Positions 17,778 to 27,136 of a stretch of DNA of 64,000 nt are shown here, in pieces. The notes beneath the pieces were generated by a model. That model was not told where the DNA came from. It saw only the letters and a list, made by a program, of their open reading frames with translations, and searched no databases. This DNA is from Candidatus Dechloromonas phosphorivorans (GTDB taxonomy: Bacteria > Pseudomonadota > Gammaproteobacteria > Burkholderiales > Rhodocyclaceae): the NCBI GenBank assembly GCA_016721185.1, contig JADKIP010000017.1, forward strand, positions 124,001-188,000, in the 5' to 3' direction. The stretch's first letter is position 1; each line of letters starts with the position of its first letter. Position numbers and translations under genes: made by a program.

Positions 17778-19115
17778 ATGGCCAAGGACAAATTAAAAGA
17801 CTCAAAATGTGCCGCAGAGAAGGCAAGGGATAAAGAATTTTTGCTGAGTGATGGCGCAGGGCTTTCTTTGCGAGTTCGGCCCACGGGAGCGAAAAGCTGG
17901 GTCTACGTCTTTTGGATGGATGGAAAGCAGCAGCGGATGGGGCTCGGCTCCTACCCAGATGTGTCACTACAAAAAGCACGAAAAAAAAGAGAAGCGGCCA
18001 GGTCGCTGATAGATGACGGTCAGAATCCAATTACGACCTATCGGGAATCAAAGAAAGCAGCGATAAAAGAAGCCGAAGAGCATAAAAAAATAGCTTCGGG
18101 GGAAGGCCCGCCGCAGACTGTGAGGCAACTTTTTAACGTTTGGCGCTGGGGAAACTGTATACAACCAACCGACCCGAATTCTGTTCCAACAGGGGAATTA
18201 GCGAACCGCAAAGATGGCGGGGCCTGGGTACAGGCGTATTTTGATCGGGATGTTTTCCCAATTATTGGGAACAAAATACTTAATGAGGTTCGCCAATCTG
18301 ACATATGGTCCGTTCGAGATCAGATGCGAAAACGCAACCCATCGGTTGGGCGGCTTCTAAATATGGTTTTGTCAAATCTTCGCCAAATGTTTCGATTCGG
18401 CATATCGCGCGGATACACGTTGGTTGAGCCGACCATAGGTATCACAAAGCGCAACTTCGGCGGCACCGAGCGCCCACGGCGGCGATGGCTTAAAGAACAC
18501 GAGATCATCGAACTGTCTAAACTCCTGCCCGCCTCGGAAGTAAATCCTGCCTCTCAAGAGATGATTTGGCTCTTACTTGCCACAGGTTGCCGAGTGGGAG
18601 AAATGTCAATGAACAGTTGGGAAAATATCAATTTCGAGGAAAGGGATTGGTTCTTTCCAAAGGAAATTCGAAAGGGAAACAAAGAACATCCAGCCGAAAA
18701 TCACCACGTTTACTTGACCGATTTTATTCAAGATCGACTATTAAATCTTAAAAAACTAGCCGGTGATTCAGCATATCCTTTCCCTCACAAAAGAGATCGC
18801 AACACTCACATACCCGTCAACTCTCTCAGACGGCAAATCACAACAGATGCAAAGGAAACCATTCATACATCTGGCGGAGCCTGGACCCCTCATGATTTAC
18901 GTAGAACCTGTGCCACCCACCTTGAATCACTCAAATTTTCACAAAAGATCATAGATCGCTGCCTTGGCCATTACGCTGCAGGTGATGCGGTACAAGGTGC
19001 TTATTATCTATGGGAGTTTGACGATGAGGCCCGTATTGCATGGGAAGCATGGTCAAAAAAATTAGCGTTAATTTATCAATCAAATCCAGACAAAGCGACT
19101 CCACCAACCCCATAA
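17778..19115 (+). CDS. P4-type tyrosine integrase
   Basis: A 445-residue site-specific recombinase. The N-terminal arm-binding domain (DGAGLSLRVRPTGAKSWVY, QQRMGLGSYPDVSLQKAR) is typical of P4-like integrases of genomic islands. The catalytic domain has the first Arg in LLATGCRVGEMS, HDLRRTCATHLE (His-x-x-Arg), LGHYAAGD and the Tyr region in GAYYLWEF. It stands next to one candidate att repeat, separated only by the IS5-type nest, and points into the element. Being intact, it could mobilise the whole 20-kb island. GC is lower than in the backbone. Confidence 0.93.
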   Translation: MAKDKLKDSKCAAEKARDKEFLLSDGAGLSLRVRPTGAKSWVYVFWMDGKQQRMGLGSYPDVSLQKARKKREAARSLIDDGQNPITTYRESKKAAIKEAEEHKKIASGEGPPQTVRQLFNVWRWGNCIQPTDPNSVPTGELANRKDGGAWVQAYFDRDVFPIIGNKILNEVRQSDIWSVRDQMRKRNPSVGRLLNMVLSNLRQMFRFGISRGYTLVEPTIGITKRNFGGTERPRRRWLKEHEIIELSKLLPASEVNPASQEMIWLLLATGCRVGEMSMNSWENINFEERDWFFPKEIRKGNKEHPAENHHVYLTDFIQDRLLNLKKLAGDSAYPFPHKRDRNTHIPVNSLRRQITTDAKETIHTSGGAWTPHDLRRTCATHLESLKFSQKIIDRCLGHYAAGDAVQGAYYLWEFDDEARIAWEAWSKKLALIYQSNPDKATPPTP

Positions 19116-19120
19116 AAATT

Positions 19121-19147
19121 GAAAGGGGCCGAAGGCCCCTTGTTGAT
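19121..19147. terminator. Hairpin terminator between convergent genes
   Basis: AAGGGGCC-GAA-GGCCCCTT (19123-19141) follows the integrase stop by a few bases, with A-rich sequence on the left and T-rich on the right, so it can work for both the integrase and the convergent 143-aa gene. Confidence 0.75.
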
Positions 19148-19579
19148 TTACAGTGTGACTGCAACCTCAACGACCTGAGACTTGCGAGCCAATTTGCCAA
19201 TTGCCTTGACCGCCTCCTCGTCTTGAAGCGTTGCCTTGAAAACCGTGCAGAACGCATCAAACAACTTGGGTTCGACTTCATACGTTTCTTTCAAGACAAT
19301 GTCCGAGTTGCCATTGATAGGCATGCCGATTTCACCAAGCGCAATGCTCAATTTTCCTTTGCCGTCATAGCTCCCAACCATTGCCGCTCTCGCTTTGAAT
19401 TTTTGGGGATGATTTGGCTCAATGGCGTCACGAATCTGAATCGCCTTACCTTTTGCATTGCAAAGTTTGATGAACGCCTCCGCAGAAATATGACGAGTAC
19501 TGCATAAATTTTCGTCTCCCACTTCCACGAAAGGCTGTCCCTTTCCCATTGTTGTCAAAACTATTTTTGATGATGCCAT
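19148..19579 (-). CDS. Hypothetical 143-residue protein downstream of the element's DNA polymerase
   Basis: Start at ATG 19579 (MASSKIVLTTMGKGQPFVEV) with a clear AAGGAG ribosome-binding site; the longer in-frame extension upstream is not supported. It is soluble, with slightly acidic and basic stretches alternating. I do not recognise it. It follows the polymerase gene on the same strand with 77 bases between, so a role in replication of the element (for instance a DNA-binding accessory) is possible, but this rests on position only. Confidence 0.65.
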   Translation of the reverse strand: MASSKIVLTTMGKGQPFVEVGDENLCSTRHISAEAFIKLCNAKGKAIQIRDAIEPNHPQKFKARAAMVGSYDGKGKLSIALGEIGMPINGNSDIVLKETYEVEPKLFDAFCTVFKATLQDEEAVKAIGKLARKSQVVEVAVTL

Positions 19580-19656
19580 TTTGCTACTCCTTACTTTTTT
19601 GACCGGGGTTGAGAATGAAAGATGCGCCCGGTACACCACATCTCTCAGAAAACTAG

Positions 19657-20797
19657 TCATTGCGACGTCAAAATCGAGCGCATCAGCGGCGTTACGCGGA
19701 TTCGCAACTTCTTGGCAATATCTTTAATGACTCGGTTTAGCGTTGGGCCAGGAGGTAACGAACTACTTTTGAATCTGCGCCGCTTCTCGTTCTTCAGTTG
19801 ATTTGCAGAAATGCCAAGTGCTTCTGCAATATCGATGTCGCGCATTTTCTTTGGACGCCAACCGCCGATGTTCTGAGCAATCGCTCGCAATATTTGACGG
19901 CGCATGGTTGCTTCGGTACCTCCATGCTGTCGAACACCTGCCCGATACAATTCAACGGATTCGGAAGTGGCTCTGCGCCCGGTTTTACGCACACCTTCAG
20001 CAGCTTTTCGATAGGCAATGGTTTCAGCAACCGATTCAGGAAGCTGGGTTTGCCCATCTGAACCAAGAATCCGCTTGAAGTCGTAATCGGTATTAACCCG
20101 ACGCTCTTCAATCACCTTAACCAGATCGACTTGCTTGCCGATGGCAATATCCTGAAAGCTGCTTAACGACTTAACCGTAAGCTTCTTGATTTGATCGTCA
20201 TAGAACAAATCCGTCAGTTGGTCACCATTGCTAAGCTGATGGCCACATTTCGCCAGGAATGTCTGCTTGCCTTTGTAACGGAGGACGTAGCCGCGTGTTT
20301 TGATCGTCAGTGCTTCATCGCCGACATGCTTAGATTCCAGCCAGCCATCTGGGGCAAGGCCCATATTTTTCCGCCCTGCCTGAAGCAGACGAATGGGATA
20401 GAGCGATTCAAGCCGTTCATACAGCCCGGGAAGAACGCTCATGAGTGGCGGAGGTTTCAGTTTGCCTTTGTCATCGACCTTGATTTCCCCTGTGAAAGGC
20501 AATTTCAACATGCAGCCATCAGTCGTTGCTGACAGCACCGAAACGCTGGGAAATTGCTCGGCGTGATGAATGACGGCGGCAAGTGCAGCTCTAACGATTC
20601 CAGTGCAAATTGCCGCGTAATGTGGACAAGTCACCTTTGACGGAGGCAGTTTTTCCGAATTGCCTTCGAGGTTTCGGATGTTCCTGTGTTGAATGCCTTG
20701 AGCCAACTTTCCATAAAATGAGTTTGAAATTTCCTTCAACAGGAGGTTGGGCAAGGTCTCCTTGTTGTGCTTCTCCCGTTCTTTGTTCAAGATGGCA
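19657..20797 (-). pseudogene. Family B DNA polymerase, C-terminal part (palm motifs B and C)
   Basis: Continues the fragment ending at 23604. It contains motif B, LLLKEISNSFYGKLAQ (K-x3-N-S-x-Y-G; Lys529 in the restored numbering), and motif C, SVLSATTDGCMLKLPF, with catalytic Asp601 in the form TTDG instead of the usual DTDS. The last 70 residues include a helix-turn-helix-like stretch (DIDIAEALGISANQLKNEKR). It lacks its own start; a TTG at 20790 could be misread as one. Together with the N-terminal part it makes an 887-residue polymerase without indels at the joint. Confidence 0.88.
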
Positions 20798-20804
20798 AGG
20801 AATT
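20798..20804. repeat. Target-site duplication AGGAATT, left copy
   Basis: A 7-bp direct repeat with 23604-23610 flanking the IS21-family element. Confidence 0.82.
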
Positions 20805-20886
20805 GTCATTGACCGGCATTATGGAGCCACCGATGATCGGCGTAATGGAGCCAGTTTGAAGAGGTAAAAACGGGCTAATTCGGGGC

Positions 20887-21675
20887 TTAAAGAGAAGCGG
20901 ATTTTACCTGTTTTTGCGCTGCTGATTTTGGGGCTGTCGGCGCCAGTTTTGGCGAGCGATAAGAATCGCCGTCGAGGGTCAAGCAGTAAGCGTTATGGCG
21001 CAGTCGATCCAGGGTGGCAGCGGCGAGCAATCGGTTGGCCGGGAAGGCCTGATCCCACTCGGTGAAATCGAGATTGCTGGTGACGATGGTCGCCGCCTGC
21101 TCGTAGCGTTCGGCGATCAGGTCATGGAAGTCTTCATCGGCCGGCGGGCGCATGGGTTTGAGTCCAAAGTCGTCAATGATCAACAAAGGAATCCGGGCCA
21201 GCGTGGCGATTTTGCGTTCGACCGTACCGACCGCCCGCGCCGTGGTCAGGCTGGCACACAACTGAGCCTGCGTCGTAAAAAGCACATCGACGCCTTGGCG
21301 TACGGCGCAATGGCCGAGCGCTTGGGCCAGATGGCTTTTGCCGGTGCCGCAGGGGCCGACGATGAGCACGGGCGCCTTCTCCTGCAGATAGCGCCCGGTC
21401 GCCAGATCATGGATCAAGGATCGATTCAGATTCGGCAGGCGCGAGAAATCAAAGCCTTCAAGCGACTTGCCGGCGCGGAAAGCGGCGCGGCGCAGGCGTA
21501 ATTCAAACTTCTTCTGATCGCGGCGGGCGACCTCATCGTGGATCAGCAGCGAAAGAAACTCGGTGTACGCCAGCTTCGCTTCAATGGCTTGGCGATTTCT
21601 GCTTTCCAGCGAATCGAGGATGCCGGAGAGGCGGAGCTGTTTCAGATTGGGGGCAAGCTCAGGGATGGGGTTCAT
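20887..21675 (-). CDS. istB: IS21 helper ATPase IstB
   Basis: 262 residues; AAA+ ATPase that cooperates with IstA. Walker A is LIVGPCGTGKSHLAQALG, Walker B PLLIIDDFGLKPM, and EDFHDLIAERYEQAATIVTS is family-typical. Complete frame. Confidence 0.94.
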   Translation of the reverse strand: MNPIPELAPNLKQLRLSGILDSLESRNRQAIEAKLAYTEFLSLLIHDEVARRDQKKFELRLRRAAFRAGKSLEGFDFSRLPNLNRSLIHDLATGRYLQEKAPVLIVGPCGTGKSHLAQALGHCAVRQGVDVLFTTQAQLCASLTTARAVGTVERKIATLARIPLLIIDDFGLKPMRPPADEDFHDLIAERYEQAATIVTSNLDFTEWDQAFPANRLLAAATLDRLRHNAYCLTLDGDSYRSPKLAPTAPKSAAQKQVKSASL

Positions 21676-22004
21676 GCTCTTCCTTCAGGATGAAATTGGC
21701 CGGTTGGCCGGGAGTTCCCGAGGTCGGGGTCAAGGTCGGGCAAGGCCCGGCGCAGCGCAACCTTGACGCCCGGCAGCGGGAGATACGCTCACCCATGGCT
21801 GAGCCGGCAGAAAGCCGGATTCGGCCATGGAGAACAAAGCGGCGGTCTCATTGGACGGTGTCAGGGGCGGCAAACAAGCTGGCGGCATTGCGGGCAAAAC
21901 GGCCTGAATGCGGTATCGCCTCCGGGGTGGTAGCGGCCCAGTCGTCGCTCCGCAGATCATGACCGCCGGCCAGAATGGTCTTCACCGTGCGGTAATACGG
22001 TGAC

Positions 22005-23396
22005 TCATGCGCCAGCGCCCGAGCGCAGGCCGCTTCCAGTCGGGGAGGCGGCATAGGATTTCTGCAAGCGCAACACGCCTTGCGCAGCACGCAGCCGTTC
22101 GACGATGCGATCAGACAGCAGTCGCTCGATCAATTCGGCACAGGCTGGACCAATCCGTCCGGCTTGCTCAAGACACCAAGCCCGGTCATGGGCAAAGAAG
22201 GCCTGGGCGTCGGGCGGTAGATGGTCATTCACCGTGCGCCGATCACCGTATTTGCGGGTTCGTCCGTGGGCGGCGACCGGTTTGAAGTCGTGGTAAATCG
22301 TCACCATGCCGTCGGTGGCCTTGAACCAGAGCAGCTTGCCGACCAGACTGAAGGGGACGGAATAGTAGGCATGCTCGAACTGGATATGGCAGTCGGGATG
22401 GACATTGGCCTGCGACCAGACGCCGAGATCGGGCGCTACCGGGGGCAGCGGCAAGAGCACGGCGCGCTCGATTTCGAAACGGGCCAGCGGTGCTTCGCCG
22501 GTCGTGCCGTGCCGTCGGGTGCCGGCCTCTTCCATGGCCCAAGCCTTGGCCTGGCGGTTGAGGTCGGTGAGATCACGAAAGGATTTGAGGGGTAGGAAGT
22601 TGCCCTTCAGGTATTTGACGCCCGATTCGACAATGCCTTTCTTCTGCGGATCGTGGGGTGGGCATGGGTCGATCTTGAAACCGTAGCCTTCGGCGCAATC
22701 GGCATAGGAGCGCTGCACTTCCGGATCACGAATGCAGGCTTTGACGATGGCGCATTTGGCGTTATCGATGATGACGCGGGCCGGCACGGCGGCAAACCAT
22801 TCGAAGGCCCGGCGGTGGCAGCCGAGCCAGGTGGCCACCGTTTGATCCCAGACAAACTCGACGTACTGGTGACGCGAGAAGCAGAGGGTCATGACGAAGG
22901 CCCAAGTCCGGCGTTGCCCGCCAGCGGGATGTTCAAGCGTTGGTCCCGCCCCGAAATCCACCTGGGCGGCTTCGCCGGGCGCGAAGTTCAGGCGGACCGT
23001 GGTCTTCGGCGGGACGTCCTGTTTCAGGCGGTCCAGCATGCGACGAACGGCCGAGTAATGGCCGGTGAAGCCGTGTTCGCGCTTCAGGACCGTGTGAATG
23101 ACGACGCCGGAAACGCCTTGCGCCAGCCAGGCGGCGATGCGTTCCCGATGCGGCTCCAGCGTGGACACGGTGGTGATGGCCCGTTTGCTCGGCGCCAGCG
23201 CCTCGGCAATCGTCGCATCGTCGGGTGCGGGCTGTTCGGTGGCGAGCCAGTCTCGTTCGCCGGCCAGCGTCCGCAAACTGGCTGCCGTCCGCCGGCCCAT
23301 GAGGCCACTCTTGGCAATGTCGCGGTCGGAATCGCCTTGTCGCATGCGCAGCAGGGCTTGTCGGTAGTGGTGCATTTCGATCTTCCTTCGACTCAT
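22005..23396 (-). CDS. istA: IS21 transposase IstA, C-terminus frameshifted
   Basis: 463 residues: N-terminal helix-turn-helix (RMRQGDSDRDIAKSGLMGRR), then the DDE core with the first Asp in GEAAQVDFGAGPTLE, the second in ARVIIDNAKCAIVKAC and the Glu in QKKGIVESGVKYLKGNF. After VLRLQKSYA the frame ends in unrelated residues. The normal tail (PPRLEAACARALAHESPYY...) continues in another frame from about 22050 to 21848, so one base seems inserted there. The catalytic core is unaffected. Confidence 0.9.
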   Translation of the reverse strand: MSRRKIEMHHYRQALLRMRQGDSDRDIAKSGLMGRRTAASLRTLAGERDWLATEQPAPDDATIAEALAPSKRAITTVSTLEPHRERIAAWLAQGVSGVVIHTVLKREHGFTGHYSAVRRMLDRLKQDVPPKTTVRLNFAPGEAAQVDFGAGPTLEHPAGGQRRTWAFVMTLCFSRHQYVEFVWDQTVATWLGCHRRAFEWFAAVPARVIIDNAKCAIVKACIRDPEVQRSYADCAEGYGFKIDPCPPHDPQKKGIVESGVKYLKGNFLPLKSFRDLTDLNRQAKAWAMEEAGTRRHGTTGEAPLARFEIERAVLLPLPPVAPDLGVWSQANVHPDCHIQFEHAYYSVPFSLVGKLLWFKATDGMVTIYHDFKPVAAHGRTRKYGDRRTVNDHLPPDAQAFFAHDRAWCLEQAGRIGPACAELIERLLSDRIVERLRAAQGVLRLQKSYAASPTGSGLRSGAGA

Positions 23397-23584
23397 CGCT
23401 TCCTCGGCAAAAAGCCGCCGAGGGTAGTGATGAAGGGGTGAAATCCGAAATGCCCGTTGCTTACTTCTTCAACGGCAGTGGAACCAATACGGCGATCCGA
23501 GGGTGGATCCTATATGCCGATCACAGACTGGCTCCATTACGCCGATCACGACCTGGATCCAATATGCCGATCATCAAGTGGATC

Positions 23585-25126
23585 CTATAGGCCGGTCACT
23601 GACAGGAATTCAGCAAATGCCAGCATGGGTTTCATTTCGCTGTTCCATACCGGGAAAAAGCGCTGGCTTGTCAGCAATTCAATTTCAGCACCCATCTCGA
23701 TGGCCAAAGCAACCTCAGGCCCAGTGCACGTTGTAATGCCGGTTCGTGGGTAGAGCAGGCCATAAGGCGAGGGCACCGGAAGGCAGGCGTGCCGCGAATT
23801 CTCAGGGAAAGCGAATTTCAGATGACAGAAAACAGTCGGCACTGCCCCAGGAAGTGCCTTCTGTTTTCGATAGAGTTGCTTGATCTCATTCAGCGAAACC
23901 GACTTTGATGGGGTGTCCCAGTCGATTCTTGCCACAACCGCCATAGCCGCCGCGTAAGCGCCGGAAAAATCGACATCGAGAATGATGTATCCAGGTTCTC
24001 GATTGATGCCGCTTTCAAAGGCGATGTTCATCCCGCCCATGTAGGCAAGTGCTGCCATCACTTCTGAAAAACTTCTGACTGGCTTGTGCTGGAGAGTGGT
24101 TTTCAGCTTCCCGAACTTGCCAGCGATCTGGACCAACTCACGTCCGATAATGTCGTTGGTGGTCAAACCGTTGTCTTCGCACCACTTCACATAGGTTTTG
24201 ACGGCAGCATCGCCCAACGTCAGGGGAGCCTTCAGAACGCCAGTCAGTTGCTCAAATTGAAGAATCGTCTTGAGATAGAACTCAAGGGCCACGCGAGTAT
24301 CTGCAATTGCATAGCGGTCAAAATCTACCGGCTTTTCTTCGAGAAACGAGTCCATGTTCTCGATCCATTTCTCCGAAATATCAATCTTTTTGTGATGCGT
24401 AACTTTCGAGACCGAGTGGAGCGAACCTGAGCCGGGGGCAAGCAAAATGGAATCGCGCCAGGCAACCAAGACAGTGGCACTGTGACCATTTCCGAATTGC
24501 AAAGAGATTTCAAGGAAAGTACCCAAGGTGACCGGCACTTTTCGGACGGCAGATAGCTTGCCCAGATAGTCGGCACGATCAGAGTAGGCCGACCATTCAG
24601 CAACCCCAAAATGGGCAATGCTCAATATCTTCATATTCGCGGCGCGACGATAGCCAATCCCGAAACGGCGCAAAACAATCACCAATAACTTTTTGTAGGA
24701 AATTCTTTGGCCAGGCGCTGGCTTTATTATCCCTTCGGCGTAAAACGAATTACCTTTTTCGTCGATGAAAACGGCAGAATACTGATAGCTCAAAACTGTG
24801 TTTGCCAATACTGTTTTTCCGTCGATATTCGTCGCAGTTAAATTCTGAACATACTCAGCATCAATGCTGATAATCATTGAATATTCGGTGAGTGATTGCG
24901 CTTTTGGGTTGAACTCTATTGGACAAGGAATCACCTCGTGACACACATCTGCTGCCAGGTGTCGAATCTCCCATTTTGGGGGCCTACCCCTCCATAAAGT
25001 AGAAACGACACCGCCAGCAATTCCCAGGGAAAACTTATTATCTCGGCGAGCGTTCGCTAGAGAATAGCGCTCATAAAAACAATGAGATGTAAATGATGTG
25101 GCGGCGGGGATATTTAAGGAAATCAC
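23585..25126 (-). pseudogene. Family B DNA polymerase, N-terminal part (exonuclease and motif A)
   Basis: GTG start at 25126. Motifs in order: Exo I in MIISIDAEYV (Asp89, Glu91), an Exo II candidate around IAHFGVAEWSAYSD, Exo III in DRYAIADTRVALEFY (Tyr272, Asp276), the YxGG linker motif AYMGGMN (362-365), motif A LDVDFSGAYAAAM (Asp386), and the segment TGPEVALAIEMGAEI. This order, with YxGG just before motif A, is that of phi29-type and primer-independent PolBs. At 23604 an IS21 element interrupts the gene, adding a few foreign codons before a stop. The rest is at 19657-20797. No long TPR1 insertion is obvious, and no partner terminal-protein gene is visible. Confidence 0.88.
23604..23610. 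repeat. Target-site duplication AGGAATT, right copy
   Basis: Partner of 20798-20804. Confidence 0.82.
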
Positions 25127-25241
25127 AATAGCGTCGATAATACGAAATAATGTAAGTTAATTCGCTTTACGGCGGGAAATGATTTGACTTTAGCGATTAT
25201 CGTTAATATATTATTTCAATAACCTATACCGGGGAGATATA

Positions 25242-25766
25242 ATGACGACAAAAACAATTGGTGCATATATTGCAAAACCGATTAAACGACCGCATGGCGA
25301 TCTGAATTTATCCGAGTTCGTGGTTCACGAATTGGATCGAATAAATGATAGATCTATTGCGCTTGATCGATATTTCAATTTCAAAGCAGTGCAGAAATCC
25401 GATATTGATATGCAGGTCGGATTGGTTATTCTGACCGACCAGAATTTCACACTATTCTTTGCCTTGGATCAGGGCAGAAGCATTTTCTTTTACGACTTCA
25501 ATGTCAGTTTTCTGCTCCATAAGCCAGAGCCGGGCGAGTTGTGGTCATGCTATCGCGGGGTCTGGGTGAAGCTTGACGATGAAGAAAAACGTGATGCGTT
25601 GTGGCGCGCCTACTCAAGCCGCTATCTTGAACAGGAAAAAACACCACCGCTTAAGAAATCCAAAAACAACAAAGCAGACGACTCCACAACGGCGAGAGAG
25701 GTTGCCCCATCAAACAACCTGGCTCCGGTAATTACGCCGGAATTATTGAAGCAGTTGGGGTTGTGA
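25242..25766 (+). CDS. Hypothetical 174-residue protein of the integrative element
   Basis: ATG at 25242 after a GGGGAG ribosome-binding site. The first 130 residues look like a compact mixed alpha/beta domain (VGLVILTDQNFTLFFALDQG); the C-terminal 45 are Lys/Asp/Thr-rich and probably disordered. No family is recognised. It is divergent from the polymerase gene across an AT-rich 115-bp region that must hold both promoters, and its stop is one base from the recombinase start, so the two form an operon. Confidence 0.7.
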   Translation: MTTKTIGAYIAKPIKRPHGDLNLSEFVVHELDRINDRSIALDRYFNFKAVQKSDIDMQVGLVILTDQNFTLFFALDQGRSIFFYDFNVSFLLHKPEPGELWSCYRGVWVKLDDEEKRDALWRAYSSRYLEQEKTPPLKKSKNNKADDSTTAREVAPSNNLAPVITPELLKQLGL

Positions 25767-25767
25767 A

Positions 25768-26805
25768 ATGGATCGGCTTGGTGAGTATGAGTTGGTCAGA
25801 ACATTGAGAAGCTTGCTTCCTTCACAAAAGCAGCGCATTTCGGACAAGACCAAAGACGATTACCGGAAAAAGTACGCGAAGCTTCTTCGAGATGACACAA
25901 CGCCTGAAGCATTGGCGAAAACTCCGGGTAGCTTCTACGCTTACCGGGCGGCATTGATTTTCTGCACCGCAGAAGAAGCGCGTACAGCACTAAAGCTCAG
26001 AGAAAAGGCCACGGTCGGCAGTCCCGAATGGGAAGACGCTATGCTTCGAATCAATACTTGCTTGAATCGACTTCAGCGTTACCCTCCCGACCCAGAGCGA
26101 CAACATCACTCAGAAGGCAGTAGCAGTTTTACCTGGCAAGATGTGAAACCCGATCAACTTGTCAGGCATAGCAAAAAATATTTACTGTCGGCGCTCCATC
26201 GGCACGGCGCTTGGCAGGAAAAAATTTTTGAAGCAGTCCCGGAGCAGTACAAGGCAGCATTTGCTGTCTTGCTACTAACCGGTTGCCGCCCAAGTGAACT
26301 GTCCAGGGGAATCAAGGTTCATTTGGTTGATGGGCGTTTGGCTTTCGTGATTGCCGGGAGCAAAGTCTCAGAATGCTCCGGGCAGGAAAGCCGCTTGCTG
26401 ATGCTTGAACCTGATTCTATTGCTGCGAAATATTTGCTTCCCCATATCACCGATGGCGATATGAACAATATTTCGTTACGCAATCAGAAAACATTCGCAG
26501 AGATCATTGCTGTGGCAGGCAAACAAGCATTCCCCCGTTTGCGTGGTCGAGTGAGCCCGTACGTTTTTCGCCATGCGTTCTCATCCGATTTGAAATCTTC
26601 CGGATGCGATCAGGCCGAGATTGCACGTGCTTTGGGGCACCGTGTCACTCGGACACAAGAGCGGTACGGGCGCAGCGCCCACGGTCGGGGAGCTACGTCA
26701 CTTGTCGCCACTCATGCCACGCAGGCCGTTCGAAGCACGCATCACACACCCGTTGCGCCTGCTCCGGTTGTGCGATCCAGTACGCCCCCTGCTCTAATTT
26801 TCTGA
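25768..26805 (+). CDS. Second tyrosine recombinase of the integrative element
   Basis: 345 residues. The catalytic domain shows LLLTGCRPSELSRG (first Arg), SPYVFRHAFSSDLKS (the His/Arg box written as FRHAF), ALGHRVTRTQERYGRS (LGH box and nucleophile Tyr). The N-terminal part is helical, with a core-binding-like layout. The C-terminal 40 residues are low-complexity (Ala/Pro/Thr/His). Unlike the P4-type integrase it lacks an arm-binding domain. Carrying two different tyrosine recombinases is a feature shared with several replicating integrative elements. It may resolve or excise the element. Confidence 0.85.
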   Translation: MDRLGEYELVRTLRSLLPSQKQRISDKTKDDYRKKYAKLLRDDTTPEALAKTPGSFYAYRAALIFCTAEEARTALKLREKATVGSPEWEDAMLRINTCLNRLQRYPPDPERQHHSEGSSSFTWQDVKPDQLVRHSKKYLLSALHRHGAWQEKIFEAVPEQYKAAFAVLLLTGCRPSELSRGIKVHLVDGRLAFVIAGSKVSECSGQESRLLMLEPDSIAAKYLLPHITDGDMNNISLRNQKTFAEIIAVAGKQAFPRLRGRVSPYVFRHAFSSDLKSSGCDQAEIARALGHRVTRTQERYGRSAHGRGATSLVATHATQAVRSTHHTPVAPAPVVRSSTPPALIF

Positions 26806-26846
26806 TTGGCAGACGCGCCATAAGGGGGATTTTTGCTAACGCAAAT

Positions 26847-26862
26847 CCAGGCCAAGGCCTGG
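26847..26862. repeat. Short palindrome downstream of the second recombinase
   Basis: CCAGGCC-AA-GGCCTGG: 7-bp arms around two bases, 41 bases after the recombinase stop and immediately before a larger palindrome. Confidence 0.7.
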
Positions 26863-26868
26863 ACCACC

Positions 26869-26899
26869 CCCACATTACTTCCTAAGGAAGTAATGTGGG
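26869..26899. repeat. 31-bp palindrome with perfect 15-bp arms
   Basis: Arms CCCACATTACTTCCT and AGGAAGTAATGTGGG flank a single central A. There is no T-tract, so it is not an ordinary terminator. It follows the second recombinase gene and could be a recombination or replication site; the function is unknown. Confidence 0.75.
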
Positions 26900-27136
26900 A
26901 ATGACATCAACTTCAGGCCATAGGCATATTGACTATCATTTTCACTTTCGGCTAAATGCCGCCTATCGCTGATCGCTTAAAATGCTTAATCAATGTCAGC
27001 AACCCTTACCATGTGAAACCTTCGGCGTCTCCTGTTATGCCCCTTTCCGGTAATGCAGACTATCATGGCGTCATTTCATAATTTGGGTATGGTAGCCGCC
27101 CTGATTCCATAGCAGTTCTTAATCATTTGGTAACTT
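26900..27136. other. Non-coding stretch upstream of the O-acyltransferase gene
   Basis: About 240 bases without a credible gene. It should contain the promoter of the O-acyltransferase pair. GC falls between that of the element and the backbone. Confidence 0.4.

Larger units (their letters stand above)
20805..23603 (-). mobile_element. IS21-family insertion sequence
   Basis: 2799 bp. The ends read inwards GTCATTGACCGGCATTATGG and GTCAGTGACCGGCCTATAGG. As usual in this family, further copies of the terminal motif (GGATCC or GGAGCC plus TATGCCGATCA-like words) are repeated inside both ends, at about 20820-20855 and 23495-23590. It carries istA and istB and splits the polymerase gene. Confidence 0.92.
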
